A stretch of 64,000 bases of DNA from Mycobacterium sp. 1164985.4 (GTDB taxonomy: Bacteria; Actinomycetota; Actinomycetes; Mycobacteriales; Mycobacteriaceae): assembly GCF_001668575.1 (NCBI RefSeq), contig NZ_LZMD01000111.1:152482-216481 (forward strand), written 5' to 3'. Within the stretch, counting starts at the first letter, position 1. Every line of letters begins with the position of its first letter. This document shows, piece after piece, positions 33,664-43,377 of the stretch. The position numbers and the translations under genes are program-made. The notes beneath the pieces are model-generated. The model did no database searches. It was given only the letters and a program-made list of their open reading frames with translations, and was not told the DNA's origin.

Positions 33664-34980
33664 CCGTCTGGCCGACAACGTCATCGCGGTGATGGCGGTT
33701 GCCGCCGTCAGGCAGACGACTGCGCCCCGCACCGCGACACCCGCCGCCTGTTCGTCTGCCGGAGACGGCCGGGTCAGCGATACCGTCACCGGATGGTCGG
33801 AGTGCGCGCGGGGTGGGGCGCCGCCCGTCACCGCCGCCAGCACATCGACGACGCCGTGACCGACCAGCGGGTCCCACCCCGCGGCGGGGTGGCGTGCCGT
33901 GTCCTCGATGCGCCGCATGACCTCCCGGGCGGTCAACTGCGGTGAGCGCGACCGCAGTAGTGCGACGGCACCCGTGACCACGGGTGCGGCGTAACTGGTT
34001 CCCGCGAGCGGCTTCCCACCCGAAACCGTCGGAGTCGTAGCGACGAGGCCGTCGCCGTCACGATCCAGCGACACCACCCGCTCGCCGGGGGCGGCGACGT
34101 CGACCCAGGGACCCGCCAAGGTGAATGACGAAGGCGCACCGTCGGATCCGAGCGACCCGACCGTCAGCACATGGTCGTCATACCAGGCGGGGCTGACCAC
34201 CGCTTTGACGTCGTTCCAGTCCGGTCGACCCGGTGGCGTAGGGTTCTGGTGCTCGCACTGTCCGGCGCCGCCCACATTGCCCGCCGCGGCCACGACGACG
34301 ACGTTCTTCACGTCCACTGCGTAGGCCAGCGCGGCGCCCAGGGCACCGTCGTCGAGCGGCGTGCCGACAGGTACGCAGGCAACGGTCGAGATGTTGATCA
34401 CGGTCGCGCCCATGTCCGCCGCGGTGCGCACCGCGCGCGCGAGCGTATCGACGTCTCCGAAACCGGATGTCGGAGCGCCTTCCTCGCTGAACCTGGCGCT
34501 CGACTGCCGAATACCGATGATCGCGGCTTCAGGTGCGACACCGCTGAAAGCGTTCGCGTCGGCGGAACCCGGTGTGGCGCCGACGATGCCCGCGACGATC
34601 GTTCCATGACCGTCGCAGTCCTCGGTGCCGTCGCCACTCGACACGTAGTCGCCGCCTGGAAGCAGACGCGGAAGCATGCGGTGGCGCGCCACACCGGTGT
34701 CGATAACCGCGACGGTCTGCCCGGCTCCACGTGTGAGTGGCCACACCGACTGCAGATCGAGGTCGTCGAGTTGGCCGCCGACTTCGCCGCCGAGCGACGC
34801 TTTCTGAGCGATCGTGCACGCCTCCGTCTGCACGGTGGGTCGCGGGGGAACCGGCGACTGAGATGGGGGGAGCAGTGACTTGTCCACCGACGGTGGGGTT
34901 ATCGCTGCCGCCGTGGAGGCGCCCGTCAGTGGGGCCGAGGCGAACGCCACGGCGAGGGCGAGGGGAAGTACGCGTCTCAC
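33631..34980 (-). CDS. mycP4: ESX-4 mycosin protease MycP4
   Basis: 449 residues from the GTG at 34980, which overlaps the eccD4 stop (GTGA). The signal peptide comes first. A subtilisin-type triad is visible: D94 in AVIDTGV, H125 in DCDGHGT, S329 in AGTSYAAPVV. A C-terminal membrane anchor (about 410-430) precedes a basic tail. The open frame before the GTG is a shadow of eccD4. Mycosins stabilise the type VII membrane complex and cleave some substrates. The Asn oxyanion region (VVVVAAAGNVGG) is intact, so the enzyme looks active. Confidence 0.94.
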   Translation of the reverse strand: MRRVLPLALAVAFASAPLTGASTAAAITPPSVDKSLLPPSQSPVPPRPTVQTEACTIAQKASLGGEVGGQLDDLDLQSVWPLTRGAGQTVAVIDTGVARHRMLPRLLPGGDYVSSGDGTEDCDGHGTIVAGIVGATPGSADANAFSGVAPEAAIIGIRQSSARFSEEGAPTSGFGDVDTLARAVRTAADMGATVINISTVACVPVGTPLDDGALGAALAYAVDVKNVVVVAAAGNVGGAGQCEHQNPTPPGRPDWNDVKAVVSPAWYDDHVLTVGSLGSDGAPSSFTLAGPWVDVAAPGERVVSLDRDGDGLVATTPTVSGGKPLAGTSYAAPVVTGAVALLRSRSPQLTAREVMRRIEDTARHPAAGWDPLVGHGVVDVLAAVTGGAPPRAHSDHPVTVSLTRPSPADEQAAGVAVRGAVVCLTAATAITAMTLSARRLRRSGPVPRD

Positions 34981-36275
34981 GCCAGGGCCAGGCCGCGGAC
35001 AAGACCGAACACCCCGGCGATCCAGCAGCTCAGCGGGATGACCGCCGCGAGCGTCGCGTACTCGGCCAGTTCGACCGCGCGGCGTGCGACCAGACCGGGC
35101 GCGATCTGGAGAAACGGGATCAGGAATCCGGTGCCCGCGACAGCGGCCATGGCGCCGAGCCAGTGTGCGTGACCCGGCATGGCCGCCACCATGATCACGA
35201 ATCCTGCTGCGAGCGAGCCGAATCCGCATACACCCAGCGCGGTACGGCGGGCCGATCCGATATGCGTACGAGTGCGCAACAACAGCGCCGCACCGACGAC
35301 GCCGTCGAACGCCGCAGCCGGGATGGAGAACTGCCGCACGGCCAGCGCGCCATGGCCGAGGAACACCGTGGCGATGGCAGCGGCGGTCGATGCCCCGGTG
35401 AGAATGCCGGTCAGCAGGTCATGGGCTCGGGCCGCGTGGCGCTCCTCCGGCGGATCGGAGCCGACGCGGGTGAGCTTGATCGCCAGCCTCGGCGATGAAC
35501 TGACAGTCACCAGCGCGATCGTCGCCAGCAACGCGCCCGAGGCGAGACCGTCGAGACGCCACGCGACTGACGCGGCCGAAACCGCACTGCACAGCAGGGA
35601 CGCGGTGGCGATCGCGGTGAGCGGGATGCGACCGCGACCCGTGATGCGCAGGCAGACGACCGCGGCGGTAAGCGCGGCCGCCGACGCCAGCAGCAGATGT
35701 GCGGCGAGGGCTCCGTCAGGCACCACGACCGCACCCGTCACCGCGGCCGATATCGCGGTCAACGCGCTGAAAGCGCTGCACACCAACGGTTCCGGGGCGG
35801 TGCGGCGCGCGACCAGCGCGGCGGTCATCATCGCCCCGGTCAGTGCGGCGCCGGCGACAACTGCACCTCCACTTCCCGAGGTCAGGATCGCGATGCCACC
35901 GATTCCGGCCGCGACCACGCTGCCTCCGACACACAACGTGCCCGGGACGCCGTCGTGCGTCGGTCGCAGCCGGGCGACGGCACCGCCGGGATCCCGATCG
36001 ACGAAGACCGGCGCAGGAATGGTCTCCGCGCTGAGCCACAGCAGCTCGCCGTCGCGAATGTTGTTGTCCAGAAGGGTCAGCGACTCATCGAGTGACGATC
36101 CGTCGACTCGGTGAAGTCGCCAGCGCAGAGCGGGATCGCGCGGACCGGCGCGGGTCAGGTCGATGATCGACGGGAGCATGTCGCCGACGCAGACCCGCCC
36201 CGGAAGCGTCAGATCGGCGCTCGTCGCGCCCACGTCGTCGACGTGAACGCTGACCCGGCAGCGTGAATCAGACAC
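34977..36275 (-). CDS. eccD4: ESX-4 membrane channel component EccD4
   Basis: 432 residues. The N-terminal ubiquitin-like domain (about 1-85, CRVSVHVDDVGATSADLTLP) is followed by about eleven hydrophobic helices to the C-terminus, the EccD plan. EccD lines the inner-membrane part of the type VII complex. It begins with GTG, with little leader, and is translationally coupled to mycP4 downstream. It is divergent from eccC4, as in M. tuberculosis Rv3448/Rv3447c. Confidence 0.93.
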   Translation of the reverse strand: MSDSRCRVSVHVDDVGATSADLTLPGRVCVGDMLPSIIDLTRAGPRDPALRWRLHRVDGSSLDESLTLLDNNIRDGELLWLSAETIPAPVFVDRDPGGAVARLRPTHDGVPGTLCVGGSVVAAGIGGIAILTSGSGGAVVAGAALTGAMMTAALVARRTAPEPLVCSAFSALTAISAAVTGAVVVPDGALAAHLLLASAAALTAAVVCLRITGRGRIPLTAIATASLLCSAVSAASVAWRLDGLASGALLATIALVTVSSSPRLAIKLTRVGSDPPEERHAARAHDLLTGILTGASTAAAIATVFLGHGALAVRQFSIPAAAFDGVVGAALLLRTRTHIGSARRTALGVCGFGSLAAGFVIMVAAMPGHAHWLGAMAAVAGTGFLIPFLQIAPGLVARRAVELAEYATLAAVIPLSCWIAGVFGLVRGLALA

Positions 36276-36393
36276 CGCATCCCCCCTTGTGACGCCGCGT
36301 GGTCACCGTAACGCGCCCGACGCTGGCCGCGTTGCACGTCTTTTCCGGGCTGTGGATGGAACCGAATCCCGTCCGTCCGCGTCCGAGTCATCG

Positions 36394-39300
36394 ATGGAGT
36401 TGCCCACTGAATCGCGCGGTTTCGTGGTGAAACCCCCACCGGCGCTGCCGAAGGCGTCGTCAACCAATCCCGTCGCACGCCTGTTGCCGCTGGCCATGAT
36501 TGTCGCGACCGTCGGCATGACGGCCCTGTACTTCACGTCGGGGGCCACGGCCGGCCGGGCGCCGATGTTCATGTTCTTTCCGGCCATGATGGTCATGTCG
36601 GTCCTCGGCACGCTGGTGTACGGCGCCAGGGGCGGGGCGGAACGATCCGCTGAGATCGACCGAAATCGGCGAAGTTACCTGCGTTATCTCGACGAGCTCG
36701 ACGACGAGATCGTCGCGAGTGCGATGGACCAACGCCGCGAACAGCTCTCGCGCTACCCGGCGCCGGAGTCGCTGTGGGCATCAGTGGGCGGTCGGCTCAT
36801 GGCGCGACCGCGCCCCGCCGACACGGACTTCTGTTGCGTCCGGGTAGGTGTCGGCGAGCAGCCGTTGCGCACACCGCTGTCGGAGCCCGACCTGGGCGGC
36901 GTCGATGAGCAGGACCCGGTGACGGTGTCCGCGCTGCGCGCACTGATCCGGCAGCGCTCGAGCATCGGTGAGATGCCGATTGCGGTGCCGCTGCGCCGAC
37001 ACCCGGTGATCGCGGTGGACGGTGACGTCGAGCGTGCCCGCGGACTGGTGCGGGCGATGGTGTGCCAACTCGCGACACATCACGCGAGCGATTCGATAGC
37101 GATCGCGGCCCTCACCGACCGCGGAACGCGCTACGAGTGGGAGTGGCTCAAATGGCTTCCTCAGTATCGACATTCGCCGCATCCGTCGGCGCAGCAGCAC
37201 CTCGTGGTCGTCGTCGACGGCCACGGGCGCTCATCGGCGACCGGTGGTGTCACGGTCCTGGGGATCGGGATCTCCCCGGGTGACGACGTGCTGCGGATGC
37301 ATCTCGACGGCGAGAAGTTGACCGCCGGCGGTGGTCTCGAATGCACGCCGGACTTCATGACGCTGGTGCAGGCGACGGTGTGTGCGCGCCGGTTGGCCGG
37401 TCACCGACTCGACGACGCTCCGGTCCGCGGCGGCTGGTTCGATCTGATGCGCATCGAGCGCCCCGCCGAGCTTGTCGCGGAGGCGCTCTGGGCGCAGACG
37501 CGCCAGGTGCGGGGGGTGCCCATCGGCGTCACCGACGACGGAACACCGGTCCGGATCGACATCAACGAGGCCGCCCGCGACGGCATCGGCCCGCACGGGC
37601 TGTGTGTCGGTGCCACCGGGTCCGGGAAGTCCGAACTGTTGCGCACATTGGTCCTGGGCATGATCGCGATGCATCCGCCCGAGGTGCTCAACCTCGTCCT
37701 CGTCGACTTCAAGGGCGGTGCGACGTTCCTCGGCATGGAACGTGCGCGGCATGTGGCCGCTGTGATCACGAACCTGGCGGGCGAAGTGCACCTCGTCGCG
37801 AGGATGAGCGACGCGCTCGCCGGTGAGGTCCACCGCAGGCAGGAATTGCTCCGCGCAGCAGGCAATTTCGCCAACATCGCCGATTACGCTCAGGCTCGTG
37901 CAAGCGGCGGCGCATTGCCGCCCCTGCCCACGCTGTTCATCGTCGTCGACGAGTTCTCTGAGCTGCTGAGCCAACATCCCGACTTCGCCGAACTGTTCGT
38001 CGCGATCGGCAGGCTGGGCCGATCACTGGGCATTCACCTCTTGTTGGCCAGTCAACGGCTCGACGAGGGGCGGCTCCGCGGTCTGGACACCCACTTGTCA
38101 TACCGGATCTGCCTCAAGACCTTCTCCGCGAGCGAATCCCGCGCCGTGCTGGGCGTCGCCGACGCGCACACACTTCCGTTGTCCCCAGGCGCGGCGCTGC
38201 TGAAGACAGCCGACGGTGACCTGTCCCGGTTCCAAACGGGGTTCGTCTCCGGCCCGTGTCGCCAACTGTGTTCGGATGACCAGCAACCAGAGCCGATGGT
38301 CTTCACCGCCACACCCGAACCGGTTCCGGACCATCACGTCGCGGCGCAGTCCCGCACCGTGTTCGAGGTCGTGCTGGAAAAGCTCGCCGGTCGAGGGGCG
38401 GCGGCGCACCCCGTGTGGTTGCCGCCGCTGGCCGCGCCTCCGACGCTCGACCTCATCACCCCGCCCGGCGGCCGACCCGCGCTCAGCGCCCCCATCGGGC
38501 TGGTGGACGATCCCTTCCACCAGCGCCGCGATCTGCTCGTCGCGCAGATGGCTGCCGGACACGTTGCGATCGTCGGTGCACCCCAGTCGGGTAAGTCGAC
38601 TACCGTGCGAACGCTGATCCTCGCGCTCGCCGTGACGCACAGCCCCGACGAGATCGTCTTCTATTGCCTGGATTTCGGTGGCGGCGCCCTGGCCGGGCTC
38701 GCGGGACTCCCGCAGGTTGGCGCGGTACCGAGCCAAGCCGATGTCGACTTGTGCCGTCGCACCGTCGCCGTGGTCGAAGCACTGATCCGATCCAGGGAAA
38801 ATCTGTTTCGCGCAATGGGTATCGGTTCGATGGCCGAATACCGCGCACTGCGCGCCGCACGCGTACCGGCCGCGGCCGACGACCCCTACGGCGACGTGGT
38901 TCTCGTTGTGGACGGCTGGGGTCAGCTACGCCGGCATCTCGAATCGCTGGAGGCGTCGATCACCGCGATCGCCGCGCAGGGACTCGCGTTCGGCGTGCAC
39001 GTCGTCATCACCGCATCGCGATGGGCCGAACTGCGGCCTGCGCTGAAGGACCAGATCGCGACGCGCATCGAACTCCGGCTCGGCGACCCGGCCGAGTCCG
39101 AGATGGATCGCCGCCGGGCCCGCATGTTGATCGACTGTCCGCCGGGAAGGGGGATCACGGTCGACGGTCGGGAGATGGCGATCGCGCTGCCGCGCTGGGA
39201 CGGCGTGGCCGGAACCGAAGGCCTGGGTGAGGCGGTGGCGGTGAGCGTCGAGCAATGCAGGAAGCGGTGGAACGGACGGCGTGCTCCCCGCATCGAGCTA

Positions 39301-40050
39301 CTTCCGACAGTGGTGGATCACTCCGAACTGGTCGCGACTTGCCCGGCACAGTGCAGGCAGCAAATCGTGCTCGGTCTCGATGAGAGTGACTTACGCCCGG
39401 TGAGCATCGATTTCACCGAGCAATCACATCTGCTGGTACTCGGGGAGGGTGCTTGCGGCAAGACATCGCTGCTGCGACTGCTGTGTCACGAGATCGTCCG
39501 GACCCGAACCGTCGAGCAGGCGCGACTGGAGATCGTGGACTTCCGACGCTCGCTGCTCGGCGTCGTCGAATCCGGGCACCTCACGGGATACGCGGCATCG
39601 CCCGCGGCGTTGGCCACACGTATGCCCAAACTGCTTGCGACGCTTGAAACCCGGATGCCGGGTGAGGACGTGACGCAACAGCAGTTGCGTGACCGGTCGT
39701 GGTGGTCCGGGCCCGAGATCTTCCTCGTGGTCGACGATTACGACCTGGTGGCCGCCGGGACCGGCAACCCGTTGACCCCGCTCGCCGACCTCCTGCCGCA
39801 CTCTGCCGACCTCGGCCTGCACATCATCGTCGCCCGCCGGTCCGGAGGCGCGGCGCGGGCGATGTTCGATCCACTTCTCTCTCGGACGCGTGAGATCGGA
39901 TGCCTCGGCGTGATGATGAGCGCGAGCCCTGACGATGGTGTACTGCTGGGGTCGGTTCGGCCGTCGGCGCAGCCGCCGGGGCGCGGCACGCTGATCGCTC
40001 GGGGTGACGGCGAGCGCCTCATCCAGATCGGCTGGGTGAAGCCGTCATGA
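36394..40050 (+). CDS. eccC4: ESX-4 FtsK/SpoIIIE-type ATPase EccC4
   Basis: 1218 residues from the ATG at 36394. The open frame extends to GTG at 36289, but its codons there have clearly lower GC at the third position, and that stretch is needed as the divergent promoter region. Two membrane helices (about 30-75) are followed by three ATPase domains with Walker A GATGSGKSE, GAPQSGKST and GEGACGKTS and Walker B LVLVDFKGG in the first. EccC binds substrates and powers secretion. The accessory gene starts within its stop codon (ATGA). Confidence 0.94.
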   Translation: MELPTESRGFVVKPPPALPKASSTNPVARLLPLAMIVATVGMTALYFTSGATAGRAPMFMFFPAMMVMSVLGTLVYGARGGAERSAEIDRNRRSYLRYLDELDDEIVASAMDQRREQLSRYPAPESLWASVGGRLMARPRPADTDFCCVRVGVGEQPLRTPLSEPDLGGVDEQDPVTVSALRALIRQRSSIGEMPIAVPLRRHPVIAVDGDVERARGLVRAMVCQLATHHASDSIAIAALTDRGTRYEWEWLKWLPQYRHSPHPSAQQHLVVVVDGHGRSSATGGVTVLGIGISPGDDVLRMHLDGEKLTAGGGLECTPDFMTLVQATVCARRLAGHRLDDAPVRGGWFDLMRIERPAELVAEALWAQTRQVRGVPIGVTDDGTPVRIDINEAARDGIGPHGLCVGATGSGKSELLRTLVLGMIAMHPPEVLNLVLVDFKGGATFLGMERARHVAAVITNLAGEVHLVARMSDALAGEVHRRQELLRAAGNFANIADYAQARASGGALPPLPTLFIVVDEFSELLSQHPDFAELFVAIGRLGRSLGIHLLLASQRLDEGRLRGLDTHLSYRICLKTFSASESRAVLGVADAHTLPLSPGAALLKTADGDLSRFQTGFVSGPCRQLCSDDQQPEPMVFTATPEPVPDHHVAAQSRTVFEVVLEKLAGRGAAAHPVWLPPLAAPPTLDLITPPGGRPALSAPIGLVDDPFHQRRDLLVAQMAAGHVAIVGAPQSGKSTTVRTLILALAVTHSPDEIVFYCLDFGGGALAGLAGLPQVGAVPSQADVDLCRRTVAVVEALIRSRENLFRAMGIGSMAEYRALRAARVPAAADDPYGDVVLVVDGWGQLRRHLESLEASITAIAAQGLAFGVHVVITASRWAELRPALKDQIATRIELRLGDPAESEMDRRRARMLIDCPPGRGITVDGREMAIALPRWDGVAGTEGLGEAVAVSVEQCRKRWNGRRAPRIELLPTVVDHSELVATCPAQCRQQIVLGLDESDLRPVSIDFTEQSHLLVLGEGACGKTSLLRLLCHEIVRTRTVEQARLEIVDFRRSLLGVVESGHLTGYAASPAALATRMPKLLATLETRMPGEDVTQQQLRDRSWWSGPEIFLVVDDYDLVAAGTGNPLTPLADLLPHSADLGLHIIVARRSGGAARAMFDPLLSRTREIGCLGVMMSASPDDGVLLGSVRPSAQPPGRGTLIARGDGERLIQIGWVKPS

Positions 40051-41162
40051 GCCGCGCCGTCGTCGAGATAGGGCCGGCCGCGGTTCGCGGCCCGAATCCG
40101 GCTGACGCCGAACTGGTCTCAGCGGCGCTCGACGCGATCGACGACGAACTGGTGTTGGTCGGCGAGCGCGCCGTATCCGTAACGGAACTCTGGACCGAAC
40201 TGATGCGCGTCGCGGTGTGCGACGCCGACACCGTCGTCCTCGTCTGCCCGACATGGTGGCCGAGCGCTCGGATCGAGCGCGTGCGCCACGCGACGGCGGC
40301 ACCGGACGTCGAGGTGATCGGACGAGCAGCGCTGCTTCAGGGGCGCACGCGAGTCACCGTCGTGGAAATCGCCCCGGAGTTGATCGTTGTCACCCGTCCG
40401 GGCGCTCGGACCGTCGTCATGGCCAACATCGGTCACGAGGTGGTCGAGAAGGTGGTGGCAGCGGCGGGTTCGGCGGACCCAGTGCTGATCGACGGAGCCG
40501 GTGGACCGCTGACCGACGAAATCTTCACTCAGTTGCGGCACAACGGAATCGAGGCTCGCCCCGTCGACGAGGACGCCATCCGTCAGGCACCGCCGACACC
40601 CGACCCCACGGCCGTCCCCGAGCCGACCCGACCGCGGCGGACGGCCGTGCTGGTCGGTGCCGTCGCGTCGATGGTGGCGGTGTGCGGCGCTTTGGGGTTG
40701 CGCGGTGGTGGTGACCGAGCACCGGACCTCGCGTCAACCGTGCTGGCGGAGGGCCGAGTTCAGGTGATGGTGCCGGCAGGATGGCCGGTGGAGCACATCA
40801 CGACCGGGCCGGGTTCGGCTCGGGTGCAAGTCACGTCACCGACGGACGACGGCATCGTGCTGCACCTGACCCAGTCGGTCGGCCCACCCGAGGCGGACCT
40901 CGTGCAGACCGCCGCCTCGTTGCGCAAAGCTCTGTCCGGCGAGCCCGGCGATGTCTTCGTCGACTTCAACCCGGTCGACTCTCGGGCGGGAAGAACCGCC
41001 GTGACCTATCGCGAACTCCGCGCCCACCGTCACGTCGCGTGGACCGTTCTCGCCGACGCCGGTGTTCGCATCGCCATCGGATGTCAAACCGCACCGGGCG
41101 ACGAGGACAGGGTCCGCGACGTATGCGATCAAGCGATCAGCTCCGCGCACGCGGTCACCTGA
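40047..41162 (+). CDS. Type VII secretion-associated membrane protein (Rv3446c-like)
   Basis: 371 residues. The N-terminal domain of about 200 residues has an actin/Hsp70-like beginning (VVEIGPAAVRGPNP), then a Pro-rich linker with a basic edge, one membrane helix (about 208-228, TAVLVGAVASMVAVCGALGL) and a C-terminal external domain of about 140 residues. This is the layout of ESX-associated proteins encoded between eccC and the esx genes. It overlaps eccC4 by four bases. The molecular role is unknown; it is presumed to assist ESX-4. Confidence 0.85.
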   Translation: MSRAVVEIGPAAVRGPNPADAELVSAALDAIDDELVLVGERAVSVTELWTELMRVAVCDADTVVLVCPTWWPSARIERVRHATAAPDVEVIGRAALLQGRTRVTVVEIAPELIVVTRPGARTVVMANIGHEVVEKVVAAAGSADPVLIDGAGGPLTDEIFTQLRHNGIEARPVDEDAIRQAPPTPDPTAVPEPTRPRRTAVLVGAVASMVAVCGALGLRGGGDRAPDLASTVLAEGRVQVMVPAGWPVEHITTGPGSARVQVTSPTDDGIVLHLTQSVGPPEADLVQTAASLRKALSGEPGDVFVDFNPVDSRAGRTAVTYRELRAHRHVAWTVLADAGVRIAIGCQTAPGDEDRVRDVCDQAISSAHAVT

Positions 41163-41230
41163 AAAATCGGGTGGAACCGGACCGGCGCCCAATGCGTCGT
41201 ATCAATCAGAGCCCGAATGAAAGGATTTCC

Positions 41231-41554
41231 ATGACAGCACCGCAAGGCGGTTCGCTCAACACCGATTTCGACATGATGGTGGCGGTCGCCAATCAGACCG
41301 ACACACGCAACGACGAAATCAGGGCCATGCTGCAGTCGTTCATCGGCCGGATGAGCGCTGTGCCGCCCTCGGTCTGGGGCGGCGTCGCGGCGACCCGCTT
41401 CCGCGACGTCGTCGACCGGTGGAATGCCGAGTCCCTGAAACTGCACGCCTCGCTACAGCGCATCGCCGAGACCATCCGGCTCAACGAGCAGACGCTGCGG
41501 GAAGCCAACGAAAGCCACTCGCAGCGCATCGGCGCGGTGGCCAATCACCTGTAG
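41231..41554 (+). CDS. esxU: WXG100-family protein EsxU
   Basis: 107 residues, two helices joined by the W-x-G turn (W49-G50-G51 in PPSVWGGVAATRF). GAAAGGA lies six bases before the ATG. It is 8 bases upstream of esxT, and the two should fold as a heterodimer exported by ESX-4. The last 40 residues have no Tyr, so the YxxxD/E export signal found on many type VII partners is missing. Confidence 0.93.
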   Translation: MTAPQGGSLNTDFDMMVAVANQTDTRNDEIRAMLQSFIGRMSAVPPSVWGGVAATRFRDVVDRWNAESLKLHASLQRIAETIRLNEQTLREANESHSQRIGAVANHL

Positions 41555-41562
41555 GGCCGGTC

Positions 41563-41859
41563 ATGGAAAACGTGTTGTCGTACAACTTCGACGAGATCGA
41601 ATACACCGTCCGCCAGGAAATTCACACCACCTCGGCGAGGCTGAACAACGCGCTCGAGGAGCTGCGTGCACAGATCGCGCCGCTTCAGGAGGTGTGGACC
41701 CGCCAGGCGGCGGACGCGTACCGCATCGAACAGGCCCGATGGGAGCAGGCGGCCGGAGCGCTCAACGAGATCCTGTTCAGTCTCGGCAACGCGGTCCGCG
41801 ACGGCGCCGACGACGTGGCAGCGACCGACCGCAGCGCCGCCGGCGCGTGGGGATTCTGA
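41563..41859 (+). CDS. esxT: WXG100-family protein EsxT
   Basis: 98 residues, helical hairpin with the conserved Trp at the turn (W45 in QEVWTRQAADAY), although the usual Gly two residues on is Arg. It is the second gene of the esxU-esxT pair. It too lacks a C-terminal YxxxD/E. It ends with SAAGAWGF. The perfect hairpin downstream probably terminates the ESX-4 plus-strand operon. Confidence 0.92.
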   Translation: MENVLSYNFDEIEYTVRQEIHTTSARLNNALEELRAQIAPLQEVWTRQAADAYRIEQARWEQAAGALNEILFSLGNAVRDGADDVAATDRSAAGAWGF

Positions 41860-41913
41860 CGCCGAGAGGTTTGTGCGGTCCGACTGGAGGGGAGCCAGGC
41901 GACCGCACGGTAC

Positions 41914-41950
41914 GCGCCACCGTGGTCGAGGAGAGCGGCCACGGTGGCGC
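41914..41950. terminator. Bidirectional terminator between esxT and the excalibur gene
   Basis: Perfect 12-base arms GCGCCACCGTGG (41914-41925) and CCACGGTGGCGC (41939-41950) enclose a 13-base loop. It lies between two convergent genes and has no strong U-tract. Confidence 0.6.
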
Positions 41951-41961
41951 ATCACCGTCGA

Positions 41962-42159
41962 CTACTCGCAGGCGATTCCGTCGCCGTCGCGGTCCAGGTG
42001 CGGGGCGTAACCGTCCTCGCCCTGCATGATCGGCGCCACGCCAGCCTCGCGGGCGGCGCTGCAGTTCTTGTAGTACGTGTCCGCCGATGCGGTGGCGGCC
42101 CCGGCGGCGGTTGCCGCGACGACGAATGCGGCAACGATCAAGCCACGAATCATTTTCAC
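41962..42159 (-). CDS. Small secreted excalibur-domain protein
   Basis: 65 residues: a signal peptide ending at ATASA and a short mature domain, YYKNCSAAREAG through HLDRDGDGIACE. The paired cysteines and the DxDxDGxxCE ending define the excalibur calcium-binding domain. Mature size is about 39 residues. It is convergent with esxT and separate from the ESX-4 operon. It is probably an envelope or extracellular Ca2+-binding protein; its function is unknown. Confidence 0.87.
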   Translation of the reverse strand: MKMIRGLIVAAFVVAATAAGAATASADTYYKNCSAAREAGVAPIMQGEDGYAPHLDRDGDGIACE

Positions 42160-42291
42160 TCCGTTGAGATCTTGGACAATCGGACGTGAGACGGCCGGTT
42201 TGCTGTCTCCCCGGCGACGACGCTAAGGCGACGGGAAGGAAAAGGAATCAGGGATTTCCCTATAGTTGGAGCGCGAGGGCTGATGCACGTT

Positions 42292-42321
42292 TTGACCTGC
42301 GACGACGCGTCCAGGTAAGCT
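42292..42321 (+). promoter_or_regulatory. Promoter of rplM-rpsI
   Basis: TTGACC (42292-42297) and TAAGCT (42316-42321) are 18 bases apart. This gives a leader of about 120 bases before rplM. The 290 bases between the excalibur gene and rplM hold no other convincing gene. Confidence 0.65.
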
Positions 42322-42449
42322 GCCTCGTTGGCGTGCGGTAAGCACGGGTTCTCGGGTCAACGTCGGTCGCCGAGATCAGCCCCACCGAATACGCCTGACC
42401 GGCACCCGGGTCACCGGGACTCGAAACCCGATAGAGGAGAGGTAGCGCT

Positions 42450-42893
42450 GTGCCTACGTACACGCCGAAGGCGGGTGACACCACACGTTCATGGTATGTC
42501 ATCGACGCCACCGACGTGGTGCTCGGCCGGCTCGCCGTCGCAGCAGCCACATTGCTGCGCGGCAAGCACAAGCCGACATACACGCCGAATGTCGATGGTG
42601 GCGACTTCGTCATCATCATCAACGCCGAGAAAATCGCCATCGCCGGTAACAAGGCGGACCGCACGTTCTTCTACCGCCACTCGGGTTATCCCGGTGGTCT
42701 GCGCAAGCGCTCGCTCGCTCAGGAGATGGAGAAGCACGCCGACCGGGTCGTCGAACGCGCGATCCTGGGCATGATTCCCCACACGAAGCTCGGCCGCCAG
42801 GTCAAAAAGAAGCTGCGCGTCTATGTCGGGCCGGATCATCCGCACACCGCCCAGCAGCCGATTCCATACGAGATCAAGCAGGTGGCCCAGTGA
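42450..42893 (+). CDS. rplM: Ribosomal protein L13
   Basis: 147 residues, the standard size, starting with GTG. PTYTPKAGDTTRSWYVIDATD and the conserved MIPHTKLGRQVKKKLRVYVGPDHPH identify L13, an early 50S assembly protein. GAGGAGAGG is a strong ribosome site. Its stop overlaps the GTG start of rpsI (GTGA). Confidence 0.97.
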   Translation: MPTYTPKAGDTTRSWYVIDATDVVLGRLAVAAATLLRGKHKPTYTPNVDGGDFVIIINAEKIAIAGNKADRTFFYRHSGYPGGLRKRSLAQEMEKHADRVVERAILGMIPHTKLGRQVKKKLRVYVGPDHPHTAQQPIPYEIKQVAQ

Positions 42894-43366
42894 CTCAGCC
42901 AGTTGAGACGACCGATGACAACACTGATGCCGTGACCGAGGCCGCCGTCGAGGCGACCCCTCGCGAGCCCGTCTTCATCGACCGCCCGATCCAGACCGTC
43001 GGCCGCCGCAAGGAGGCGGTCGTGCGGGTGCGCCTGGTTCCCGGAACGGGGCAGTTCAACCTGGACGGACGCAGCCTCGAGGACTACTTCCCGAACAAGG
43101 TTCACCAGCAGCTCATCAAGGCCCCGCTGGTCACCGTCGACCGGGTGGACAGCTTCGACATCTACGCCCACCTCGACGGTGGCGGACCGTCCGGACAGGC
43201 CGGCGCGCTGCGTCTGGCGATCGCCAGGGCGCTGATCCTGGTGCAGCCCGAGGACCGGCCCGCGCTGAAGAAGGCCGGCTTCCTGACCCGCGACCCGCGG
43301 GCCATCGAGCGCAAGAAGTACGGCCTGAAGAAGGCCCGTAAGGCTCCTCAGTACAGCAAGCGCTGA
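42890..43366 (+). CDS. rpsI: Ribosomal protein S9
   Basis: 158 residues. A mycobacterial acidic N-terminal extension of about 25 residues precedes the S9 core (QTVGRRKEAVVRVRLVPGTG, DGGGPSGQAGALRLAIARAL). The C-terminus KKARKAPQYSKR reaches the P-site tRNA. It is coupled to rplM by a four-base overlap. A strong terminator follows 11 bases after the stop. Confidence 0.97.
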   Translation: MTQPVETTDDNTDAVTEAAVEATPREPVFIDRPIQTVGRRKEAVVRVRLVPGTGQFNLDGRSLEDYFPNKVHQQLIKAPLVTVDRVDSFDIYAHLDGGGPSGQAGALRLAIARALILVQPEDRPALKKAGFLTRDPRAIERKKYGLKKARKAPQYSKR

Positions 43367-43377
43367 TCAAACCGAGA

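Noticed and set aside
34981..35229. N-terminal extension of mycP4
   Set aside because: Arg-rich shadow of eccD4; the GTG at 34980 with overlap and signal peptide is the proper start.
36289..36393. 35-codon N-terminal extension of eccC4
   Set aside because: Clearly lower third-position GC than the gene body and needed as divergent promoter space for eccD4/eccC4.
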